Source: DASUPK01 sp036505735 (GTDB taxonomy: Bacteria; Actinomycetota; Thermoleophilia; Solirubrobacterales; 70-9). Taken from it: DNA of 18,025 bases. The notes beneath the pieces were generated by a model that was given only the letters and a program-made list of their open reading frames with translations, was not told where the DNA came from and ran no database searches. Positions 11,594 to 17,735 of this stretch are shown one piece after another (the stretch's first letter is position 1; each line of letters starts with the position of its first letter). The stretch spans positions 1 through 18,025 of the forward strand of contig DASXSZ010000126.1 in the NCBI GenBank assembly GCA_036505735.1, written 5' to 3'. The position numbers and the translations under genes were made by a program.

Positions 11594-12805
11594 GTGATCG
11601 CGTGGCTGCGCAGCATCTCCACTCGCCGGCTGCTGGCGCTGTGCGGGGGCGTGGTGGCGATCATCGTCGGCGGGGCCGCCCTGGCGATGGCGACCACGGA
11701 CGGGGGTCCGACGCCCCCGCCCAAGTCGCTGCCGGTGGCCGTTCACGACGCGCTCACGGCGCCGGACGTCCCGGGCGTCAGCGGCCGAATCCAGTTCACG
11801 AACCACCTGGTCAACAACTCGGACGTGCAGGGGGGTAGCCCACTCCTGAGCGGGGCCTCAGGGCGCTTCTGGGCCTCCTCCGATGGCCACCTGCGCCTCG
11901 AGCTCCAGGCCGACGCGGCCGGCGACAGCGGGACGGGTGACACGCAGGTGCTGGCGGATGGAAGGCGCGTCTCCGTCTATGACTCGGGCACGAACACCGT
12001 CTACGAGGGCACGCTTCCGAAGGGCCGCGATCGAGACGGATCGGATTACTCCGCAGACGAGCGGCCGCCGTCGCTCGCGGGGGTGAAGAGGGATATCGCG
12101 CAGCTGATGGAGCACGTGGCCTTGGGCCGGGCAGATCCCACGGACGTCGCCGGCCAGCCTGCCTACTCGGTTCGGATTGAGCCGAAGCGGAACGGCGGAC
12201 TCGTCGGCGGGGCCGAGCTCGCCTGGGACGCTGTCCACGGCACGCCGCTGCGCGCCGCCTTGTACGCCAAGGGCGACAGCTCGCCGGTGGTCGAGCTGAA
12301 GGCCACTGAGATCTCCTACGGCCCGGTCGACTCCTCGGTCTTCGAGATCAGCCCACCGTCAGACGCAACGGTCGTCGACCTGAGCCCCTCGGGGGGCGAC
12401 GCAACCACGCATACCGATACGCCGCCCGTCACCGGGCTTGATCCGGTACAGCAGCACGTCGCCTTCCCTGTGATCGCGCCGGACACCCTCGCCGGGCGGG
12501 CTCGCAATGAGGTGCGCCTGCTACAGAGCGACGAGCGTGCGGGCGCGCTCGTCACTTATGGTCACGGGCTCGACGGGATCGCCGTCCTCGAGCGGGCCGT
12601 CGATCAGAACGAGACCTCGAGCATCCAGAGCGGCGATCAGGGCCAGCTGAGGCTCCCCACCGTGTCGATCGACGGGATCCAGGGCGAGGAGCTCGAGACC
12701 CCGCTCGGCACCCTGGTGCGCTTCCAGCGCGCCGGGGTGGCCTACACGGTCCTCGGCTCTGTTCCCGGTGCCACTGCCTTGGTGGCCGCCCGCGATTTGC
12801 AATAG
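11594..12805 (+). CDS. Membrane-anchored LolA/RseB-like protein with a second C-terminal domain
   Basis: This 403-residue protein has a basic N-terminus, a single hydrophobic segment (about 13-34) and then a Pro-rich stretch, so it is probably anchored and exposed outside the membrane. Residues about 45-265 look like the LolA/RseB-type half-barrel fold: RFWASSDGHLRLELQ, a STRAND-turn VLADGRRVSVYDSGTNTVYEG, then VAGQPAYSVRIEPK and LAWDAVHGTPLRAALYAKG. Residues about 290-403, after a Thr/Pro linker, form a separate beta-rich region with YGHGLDGIAVLERA and GTLVRFQRAGVAYTVLGSVP, vaguely like DUF4367-type domains. There is no lipobox. The GTG follows TAGCCT by 7 bases. The ABC ATPase starts on the next base after the stop, so the three genes probably act together. 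Exact role unknown. Confidence 0.75.
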   Translation: MIAWLRSISTRRLLALCGGVVAIIVGGAALAMATTDGGPTPPPKSLPVAVHDALTAPDVPGVSGRIQFTNHLVNNSDVQGGSPLLSGASGRFWASSDGHLRLELQADAAGDSGTGDTQVLADGRRVSVYDSGTNTVYEGTLPKGRDRDGSDYSADERPPSLAGVKRDIAQLMEHVALGRADPTDVAGQPAYSVRIEPKRNGGLVGGAELAWDAVHGTPLRAALYAKGDSSPVVELKATEISYGPVDSSVFEISPPSDATVVDLSPSGGDATTHTDTPPVTGLDPVQQHVAFPVIAPDTLAGRARNEVRLLQSDERAGALVTYGHGLDGIAVLERAVDQNETSSIQSGDQGQLRLPTVSIDGIQGEELETPLGTLVRFQRAGVAYTVLGSVPGATALVAARDLQ

Positions 12806-13771
12806 ATGGCGGACGCACCGCCCATCGAGGTCCGCGGGCTGGCCAAGCGCTACGGGGAGATTCTGGCGGTCGACGACGTCGACCTGACAATCAATCCCGG
12901 AGACGTCTTCGGCTATCTGGGCCCGAACGGAGCGGGCAAGACGACGTCCCTGCGGATGATGCTCGGGCTGATCCGTCCGACAGCCGGGGAGGTGCGGCTC
13001 TTCGGACGCAACCCGCAGGTGAGCGTGAAGGCCCTCAATGGCGTGGCCGGCTTCGTCGAGGCGCCGACCTTCTATCCGTACCTGAGCGGCCGAGCCAACC
13101 TCGAGCTCTACGCAGCTTTCGACGGTGGCGACGGGGCGGGCAAGATCGACGAGGTTCTGGAGACCGTCGATCTGCGAGACCGCGCCAAGGACAAGGTGAA
13201 GGGGTATTCCCACGGGATGCGCCAGCGCCTGGGGATCGCCTCGGCGCTGCTGCGCCGCCCCAGGCTCTTGCTGCTCGACGAGCCGACGACGGGGCTCGAT
13301 CCGGCCGGGATGCGCGACATGAGGGAGCTGGTCCGCGATCTCGGCCGGCGAGGGATCACGGTCCTGCTCTCCAGCCACCTGATGCCGGAGGTGGAGGAGC
13401 TCTGCAACCGGGTCGCGATCATCCGGAGCGGACGAGTCGCCTACGAGGGATCCCTGGAGGAGCTTCGCGCCAGGGCGGGGATCAGCTACCGGCTGCGGAC
13501 CATCGACGATGTTCTCGCGAGGCGGATCTGCGAGCGCCAGCCCGGGATCGAGGTGATCGACGACGCCATGCCCGCCGGGCTGCTCTTCAAGGCGCCGAGC
13601 GAGGACGTCGTGGCGGCCCTCTCGCTCGCTCTCGCGGGCGCCGGAGCTCCGATCCTCGAGCTGACCCCTCGTCAGGCGTCGCTCGAGGAGGTCTTCCTCC
13701 AGCTCACCGAGGGCGGTCCGCCAGCCGCCGAGGTCGAAGCCCGGCCCGACGAGATCGAGGCGGCGGCGTGA
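12806..13771 (+). CDS. ABC transporter ATP-binding protein, BcrA/lantibiotic-exporter-like
   Basis: This 321-residue ATPase powers the permease encoded next. It has Walker A GPNGAGKTT (39-47), signature YSHGMRQRLGIA (134-145), Walker B and D-loop LLLLDEPTTGLD (154-165) and the H-loop His191 in SSH. The Q-loop reads GFVEAPTFYPYLSG, with Glu85 where most ABC ATPases have Gln. This Glu variant is known in BcrA- and LanF-type exporters of bacitracin and lantibiotics. After about residue 225 there is an extra C-terminal domain of roughly 95 residues that ends in an acidic Ala/Glu tail. The ATG immediately follows the TAG of the LolA-like gene, and the stop overlaps the permease GTG (GTGA). Substrate unknown; an envelope or peptide-related export role is inference. 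Confidence 0.93.
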   Translation: MADAPPIEVRGLAKRYGEILAVDDVDLTINPGDVFGYLGPNGAGKTTSLRMMLGLIRPTAGEVRLFGRNPQVSVKALNGVAGFVEAPTFYPYLSGRANLELYAAFDGGDGAGKIDEVLETVDLRDRAKDKVKGYSHGMRQRLGIASALLRRPRLLLLDEPTTGLDPAGMRDMRELVRDLGRRGITVLLSSHLMPEVEELCNRVAIIRSGRVAYEGSLEELRARAGISYRLRTIDDVLARRICERQPGIEVIDDAMPAGLLFKAPSEDVVAALSLALAGAGAPILELTPRQASLEEVFLQLTEGGPPAAEVEARPDEIEAAA

Positions 13772-14583
13772 GCCCGATCCTGACCGTCTATCGCTGGGAG
13801 CTGCGTAAGCTCCGCGCGCAAAAACGCACCTACCTGGGCCTCGGCGCCGCGGCCGCGGTGCCGATCATCTTCGTCGTCGCCGTGGTCACCGGTGGAGGGC
13901 ACCCGAACGAGGTCGCTTTCGGGCGCTACGTCCACGACACCGGGCTCGCAATTCCGCTGGTAATGCTGCTGTTCGGCTCGATCTGGCTGTTCCCCCTGAT
14001 CACGGCCCTGGTGGCGGGCGACATCGTCGCCAGCGAGGACCGAAACGCCACCCTGAAGATGATCCTGACGCGCTCGGTCGAGCGCCATCAGGTCTTCGCC
14101 GGGAAGCTGCTGGCGACCGCCACATACGCCGTGCTCGCGATCGCGATCGCCGGGGTCGTGGCCACAGGCGCCGGGGTCCTCGCCTCGGGCTTCAACCCGG
14201 TGACGACGCTGTCCGGAACCGTCGTCTCGGCACCCCGCGGCCTGCTCCTGGTCGGCGCCAGCCTGCTGGTCTACCTGCTGCCGATCCTCGCGATCGCCTG
14301 CATCGGACTGCTTCTCTCGACGGTCTTCCGGAACAGCGGAGCGGCGATCGTCGGAACGCTCATGTTCTCGCTGCTCCTCCAGCTCCTCGCGATCCTGCCT
14401 GGGCTCGGGGACCTCCATCCCTACCTGCTGAGCACCCAGTTCACCGCCTGGCAGGGGCTGCTGCGGACCCCGACCGACTGGGATCCGATCCTGCGGTCGC
14501 TCTGGGTGTGCACCGTTTACGGTGCGCCGGCGCTGATCGCCGCCGGGCTCGTGTTCCTGCGGCGGGACGTGGCCGAGAGCTGA
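13768..14583 (+). CDS. ABC-2 type transporter permease
   Basis: This 271-residue integral membrane protein is the partner of the preceding ATPase. Hydrophobic segments at about 22-40, 58-86, 114-140, 158-184, 190-211 and 244-265 give six spans, the usual ABC-2 layout. The cytosolic stretch DIVASEDRNATLKMILTRSV (85-104) resembles the conserved coupling region of ABC-2 and NatB-like permeases, where the pattern E-x-x-x-x-T-L-K-x-x-L-T-R-P/S is common. The GTG overlaps the ATPase stop as GTGA. With one ATPase and one permease, a homodimeric exporter is likely. The upstream anchored LolA-like protein could be its substrate-binding or acceptor partner, which the sequence only suggests. Confidence 0.92.
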   Translation: MSPILTVYRWELRKLRAQKRTYLGLGAAAAVPIIFVVAVVTGGGHPNEVAFGRYVHDTGLAIPLVMLLFGSIWLFPLITALVAGDIVASEDRNATLKMILTRSVERHQVFAGKLLATATYAVLAIAIAGVVATGAGVLASGFNPVTTLSGTVVSAPRGLLLVGASLLVYLLPILAIACIGLLLSTVFRNSGAAIVGTLMFSLLLQLLAILPGLGDLHPYLLSTQFTAWQGLLRTPTDWDPILRSLWVCTVYGAPALIAAGLVFLRRDVAES

Positions 14584-14619
14584 GCCCCGGCCAGGGTCGG
14601 GGATGCGCCGCTCAGCGCC

Positions 14620-14625
14620 TACAAT
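14620..14625 (+). promoter_or_regulatory. Promoter -10 hexamer (TACAAT) for the rpsB operon
   Basis: TACAAT differs from the TATAAT consensus at one position and is the best housekeeping -10 in the window. It lies 112 bases before the rpsB ATG, predicting a start near 14632 and a leader of about 105 bases. No convincing -35 is visible 16-18 bases upstream; that region (14598-14602) is the 3' arm of a G/C stem-loop. Unlike the TAGNNT boxes, it gives a long leader with a Shine-Dalgarno sequence. Confidence 0.6.
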
Positions 14626-14631
14626 CCCGCG

Positions 14632-14737
14632 GACTTTGCACCCAACCCCCGCCGAGAGGTGACGGGATGCTGCCCGGCAGTGCCGGGTCCCCGAGCCGCG
14701 ACGGGGCACTGAACACAACAAGCGATAGGAAGGGCAG
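14632..14737 (+). promoter_or_regulatory. rpsB 5' leader with two abutting stem-loops and a Shine-Dalgarno sequence
   Basis: Stem-loop 1 pairs 14673-14678 (CCCGGC) with 14682-14687 (GCCGGG) around AGT. Stem-loop 2 pairs 14689-14693 (CCCCG) with 14702-14706 (CGGGG) around eight bases, one base after the first. A competing pairing of 14680-14682 with 14707-14709 would break stem 1. An A-rich unpaired stretch follows, then AGGAAGG (14727-14733), 4 bases before the ATG. S2 represses its own operon through leader RNA in enterobacteria; whether this unrelated leader does so is inference. Confidence 0.5.
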
Positions 14738-14750
14738 ATGGCCGACGTAG
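14667..14750 (+). CDS. Possible 27-codon upstream reading frame in the rpsB leader
   Basis: An ATG at 14667 has a good Shine-Dalgarno sequence, AGAGGTG, 5 bases upstream (14655-14661). The frame runs 27 codons and ends at TAG 14748-14750, inside rpsB and out of its frame, overlapping the rpsB start by 13 bases. The start lies just before stem-loop 1, so translation would unfold both stem-loops. Codon use (ACA, ACA, AGG, AGA) is unlike the neighbouring genes, so the peptide itself may not matter. It could be chance in a structured leader. Confidence 0.25.
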   Translation: MLPGSAGSPSRDGALNTTSDRKGRWPT

Positions 14751-15772
14751 GCATCAAGGAGCTGCTGGAGGCCGGAGTTCATTTCGGCCACCAGACGCGG
14801 CGCTGGAACCCGCGCATGCGCCGCTTCATCTTCGGAGAGCGGGAGGGCATCCACATCATCGATCTCCTCCAGACGGAGGAGCTGCTGAACGAGGCGACGC
14901 GGTTCGTCACCGAGGTCGCGGCGAAGGGGGGAGTGATCCTCTTCGTCGGGACCAAGAAGCAGGCGCGAGACTCGATCCAGGAATGGGCCGAGCGTTGCGA
15001 CATGCCGTACGTGAACCGGCGCTGGCTCGGTGGGCTGCTCACCAACTTCCACACCATCCGCAAACGCATCCAGCGGTTGCACGAGCTTCGCGACCTCAAG
15101 GCGGGCGGTCGCCTCGATCTGCTGCCCACCAAGGAGCGCATGTCGATGGAGGCCGAGCTGCGGAAGCTCGAGTACAACCTCGGCGGCGTCGCGGACATGC
15201 AGCGGCTGCCCGACGCGGTGGTGATCATCGACCTGAAGAGCGAGGAGATCGCGCTCCGCGAGGCCGAGCGCCTCGAGATCCCGATCGTGGGTCTGGTCGA
15301 CTCCAACTGCGATCCGACCCCGGTCGACTACGTGATCCCGGGAAACGACGATGCGATCCGCTCCTGCGAGCTGATCATCGGCACCCTCGGCGCCGCGATC
15401 GAGGGCGCCGCCGCGCAGTGGCGCGCCGAAGAGGAGCGCCGCCGGGCCGAGGAGGAGCGCAAGCGCCGCGAGGAGGAAGAGCGCCAGCGGCGCGAGGCCG
15501 AGGAGAAGGCCAAGCAGGAGGCGGAGGAGAAGGCCCGCCAGGAGGCCGAGGAGAAGGCGCGCGCCGAGGCCGAGCAGGCCGCCGCGCAGCAGACCGAGGC
15601 CAACCGCGAGGCCGCCGAGGAGATTCCTCAGCCGCAGCCCGAGGGCGATGCGAAGCCGCACGACGCACAGGGATCCGCAGCCGAGGCGAGCCGCGAGGCC
15701 GGAATCGAGGTGCCGCAACCGCAGGAGGAGGAGCCCGAGCCGGCGCCGACCCAGAGCGGACGTGAGTCCTGA
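14738..15772 (+). CDS. rpsB: 30S ribosomal protein S2 with long charged C-terminal extension
   Basis: S2 binds the 30S head-body junction with S1-like partners and is needed for initiation. Residues 1-228 are a full, canonical S2: LLEAGVHFGHQTRRWNPRM (9-27), ILFVGTKKQA (67-76), NRRWLGGLLTNF (93-104), and VDSNCDPTPVDYVIPGNDDAIRS (188-209). The protein has 344 residues, against roughly 230-260 for typical S2. Residues 229-293 are almost purely Glu, Arg, Lys, Ala and Gln with EAEEKA repeats, predicted as a single charged helix or coiled coil. Residues 294-344 are a Pro/Glu-rich tail holding EIPQPQ and EVPQPQ. The ATG has AGGAAGG upstream. The stop overlaps tsf as TGATG. Confidence 0.97.
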   Translation: MADVGIKELLEAGVHFGHQTRRWNPRMRRFIFGEREGIHIIDLLQTEELLNEATRFVTEVAAKGGVILFVGTKKQARDSIQEWAERCDMPYVNRRWLGGLLTNFHTIRKRIQRLHELRDLKAGGRLDLLPTKERMSMEAELRKLEYNLGGVADMQRLPDAVVIIDLKSEEIALREAERLEIPIVGLVDSNCDPTPVDYVIPGNDDAIRSCELIIGTLGAAIEGAAAQWRAEEERRRAEEERKRREEEERQRREAEEKAKQEAEEKARQEAEEKARAEAEQAAAQQTEANREAAEEIPQPQPEGDAKPHDAQGSAAEASREAGIEVPQPQEEEPEPAPTQSGRES

Positions 15773-16377
15773 TGGGGGTCAGCGCGGCAGACGTCAAGGC
15801 CCTCCGCGAGCGCACCGGCGCCCCGATGATGGACGTGAAGAGAGCCCTCGAGGAGGCGGAGGGCGACGAGCAGAGGGCGATCGAGATCCTCCGCAAGAAG
15901 GGAGCCGCGTCCGCGGCGAAGCGCAGCGGTCGCGGCACCGAGGAGGGCATCGTCGCCTCCTACGTGCACGCCGACGGCCGCAAGGGCGCCCTGGTCGAGG
16001 TCCAGTGCGAGACCGACTTCGTGGCCCGCAACGAGGACTTCAAGGAGTTCGCCCGGCAGGTCGCGATCCACGTCACCGCGATGAATCCTGAGCACGTCTC
16101 CTTCGAGGACATCCCCGAGGAGGACGTCGCCAACGAGCGGCGGATCCTCGAGGAGAAGGCGAGGGCGGACGGCAAGCCGGATGACGTCATCGAGAAGATC
16201 GTCGACGGCCAGATCCGCAAATGGGCCTCCGAGCTCGTCCTGCTCGACCAGAAGCACTTCAACGAGGAGCGCTACGAGGGCAAGACGATCGAGGACCTGC
16301 GCACGGAGGTCGCCGCCAACACCGGCGAGAACGTGCGGATCGCCCGCTTCGCGCGGTTCGAGGTGGGACAGGAGTAG
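15772..16377 (+). CDS. tsf: Translation elongation factor Ts
   Basis: EF-Ts exchanges GDP for GTP on EF-Tu. The protein has 201 residues, the short form seen in Thermus-like and many other bacteria, compared with about 280 in E. coli. The N-terminal UBA-like domain has VKALRERTGAPMMDVKRAL (8-26), where the second Met replaces the frequent Leu/Met. The key TDFVARN motif that contacts EF-Tu is at 81-87. Core-domain segments follow, with the C-terminal subdomain shortened. The ATG shares one base with the rpsB stop (TGATG), so the two are coupled. The tsf stop overlaps the pyrH ribosome-binding site. Confidence 0.97.
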   Translation: MGVSAADVKALRERTGAPMMDVKRALEEAEGDEQRAIEILRKKGAASAAKRSGRGTEEGIVASYVHADGRKGALVEVQCETDFVARNEDFKEFARQVAIHVTAMNPEHVSFEDIPEEDVANERRILEEKARADGKPDDVIEKIVDGQIRKWASELVLLDQKHFNEERYEGKTIEDLRTEVAANTGENVRIARFARFEVGQE

Positions 16378-16383
16378 GCGAAC

Positions 16384-17139
16384 TTGGCCTCGGCTCGGTT
16401 CAACCGAATCCTGCTGAAGCTCTCCGGGGAGGCGCTGATGGGCGACCTCGAGTACGGCACCGATCCGGGTCAGATCGAGCGGATCGCCAACCAGGTACGA
16501 GAGGTCCGCGACCGCGACGTCGAGGTCGCGATCGTGGTCGGCGCGGGCAACATCTACCGCGGCCTCGAGGGCGCCGCCGAGGGGATGGATCGGGCTACGG
16601 CCGACTACATGGGCATGCTGGCGACCGTACTCAACGCCCTCACGCTCCAGGACGCGCTCGAGAAGGTGACCGTCGACACCCGGGTGCTCTCGGCGATGGC
16701 CGTGACCGAGGTGGCCGAGCCGTATATCCGCCGCCGCGCGATCCGCCATCTGGAGAAGGGACGCGCGGTGATCTTCGCCGCCGGCACCGGCAACCCGTTC
16801 TTCACGACCGACACCGCCGCGGCGCTGCGGGCGCTCGAGATCCACGCGGAGGCGATCCTGATGGCAAAGAACGGGGTGGAGGGCGTCTATACGGCCGATC
16901 CCTCGATCGACCCAACCGCCGAGTTTCTTCCGGAGATCAGCCACCGCCAGGCGATCGAGCGCGGCCTCCGGGTGATGGACTCGACCGCGCTGTCTCTCTG
17001 CATGGACAACGACCTGCCCATCTACGTCTTCAACATGGCGGACGAGCGCAACATAGATAGGATCGTCAGCGGAGAGAGGGTCGGCACATTGGTGTCGAGC
17101 AAGCCGGCGACGGAGCCGGCGCCCAGGGTGCGCAGCTGA
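16384..17139 (+). CDS. pyrH: UMP kinase
   Basis: PyrH phosphorylates UMP to UDP, feeding pyrimidine and UDP-sugar pools; bacterial forms are hexameric and controlled by GTP and UTP. The 251-residue protein has LLKLSGEAL (10-18), VVGAGNIYRG, ATADYMGMLATVLNALTL, the UMP-binding AAGTGNPFFTTDTAAALRA and MAKNGVEGVYTADP. The final VFNMADERNIDRIVSGERVGTLV block is typical. The start is TTG at 16384, supported by CAGGAG at 16370-16375 about 8 bases upstream and by the N-terminal alignment; no ATG or GTG fits. It overlaps frr by TGATG. The order rpsB-tsf-pyrH-frr is conserved across bacteria. Confidence 0.97.
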   Translation: MASARFNRILLKLSGEALMGDLEYGTDPGQIERIANQVREVRDRDVEVAIVVGAGNIYRGLEGAAEGMDRATADYMGMLATVLNALTLQDALEKVTVDTRVLSAMAVTEVAEPYIRRRAIRHLEKGRAVIFAAGTGNPFFTTDTAAALRALEIHAEAILMAKNGVEGVYTADPSIDPTAEFLPEISHRQAIERGLRVMDSTALSLCMDNDLPIYVFNMADERNIDRIVSGERVGTLVSSKPATEPAPRVRS

Positions 17140-17705
17140 TGATCGAGATGATCGACGAGCTACTGGCGGACGCCAAGGAGCGGATGCAGAAGTCCGTGGA
17201 GGCCACCCGCAACGAGCTCGCCACGGTCCGCACGGGGCGCGCCTCACCGCACCTCCTCGACCGGCTGAACGTCGACTACTACGGCGTCCAGACCCCCCTC
17301 AAGCAGCTCGCCCAGGTGGCAGCGACCGATGCGCGCATGCTGACCGTGACTCCGTACGACAAGTCGTCGATCTCGACCATCGAGAAGGCGGTGATGGAGT
17401 CCGACCTCGGGCTCACCCCGTCGAATGACGGCAACGTGATCCGCCTGCAGATCCCGGAGCTCACCGAGGAACGGCGCAAGGAGCTGGTCAAGGTGGTGCA
17501 CGGGGTGGCGGAGCAGGGCCGCGTGGCGGTGCGCAACATCCGCCGCGACGTGATGCACGATCTCCGCGAGCTGAAGAAGGAGGGCGAGGCCGGCTCGGAC
17601 GAGGAGCACCACGGCGAGACCGAGCTGCAGAAGCACACGGACGCTGCGATCGGCGAGATCGACTCGCTCTTGAAGGGCAAGGAGGAGGAGATCCTCGAGG
17701 TCTAG
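17139..17705 (+). CDS. frr: Ribosome recycling factor
   Basis: RRF splits post-termination ribosomes together with EF-G. The 188-residue protein (family about 185) has domain I helices with MQKSVEATRNELATVRTGRASP (16-37), the LDRLNVDYYG hinge, domain II strands TPYDKSSISTIEKAV, and the IPELTEERRKELVKVV return helix with VAVRNIRRDV. The region between the last two helices (KEGEAGSDEEHHGETELQK) is a little longer and more acidic than usual. The ATG shares a base with the pyrH stop; a second ATG three codons later is possible. The TAG stop begins TAGGCT, another TAGNNT hexamer, 27 bases before uppS. Confidence 0.97.
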   Translation: MIEMIDELLADAKERMQKSVEATRNELATVRTGRASPHLLDRLNVDYYGVQTPLKQLAQVAATDARMLTVTPYDKSSISTIEKAVMESDLGLTPSNDGNVIRLQIPELTEERRKELVKVVHGVAEQGRVAVRNIRRDVMHDLRELKKEGEAGSDEEHHGETELQKHTDAAIGEIDSLLKGKEEEILEV

Positions 17706-17735
17706 GCTGGGCCCGGACCGCGAGCTCCCCTCCCG

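Noticed and set aside
14585..14602. CCCCG/CGGGG stem-loop after the permease as an intrinsic terminator
   Set aside because: Only 5 bp with no T-tract following; it overlaps the expected -35 region of the rpsB promoter and may be chance in G/C-rich DNA.
13672..14757. Minus-strand open frame of 361 codons opposite the ABC permease and rpsB leader
   Set aside because: Low-complexity Gln/Asp/Arg/Gly translation with no domain, opposite a clear six-span permease; a shadow frame.
15422..15616. Repetitive G/A-rich DNA in rpsB as a tandem-repeat element or array
   Set aside because: It is in frame and encodes a charged helix (EAEEKA units); repeats are imperfect and have no spacers.
15628..17247. 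Very long minus-strand open frame (539 codons) opposite tsf and pyrH
   Set aside because: Its composition is a mirror of the plus-strand codon pattern (Arg/Asp/Leu/His-rich, no recognisable domain), and the plus strand encodes well-conserved EF-Ts and UMP kinase. Long shadow frames are expected at this GC content.
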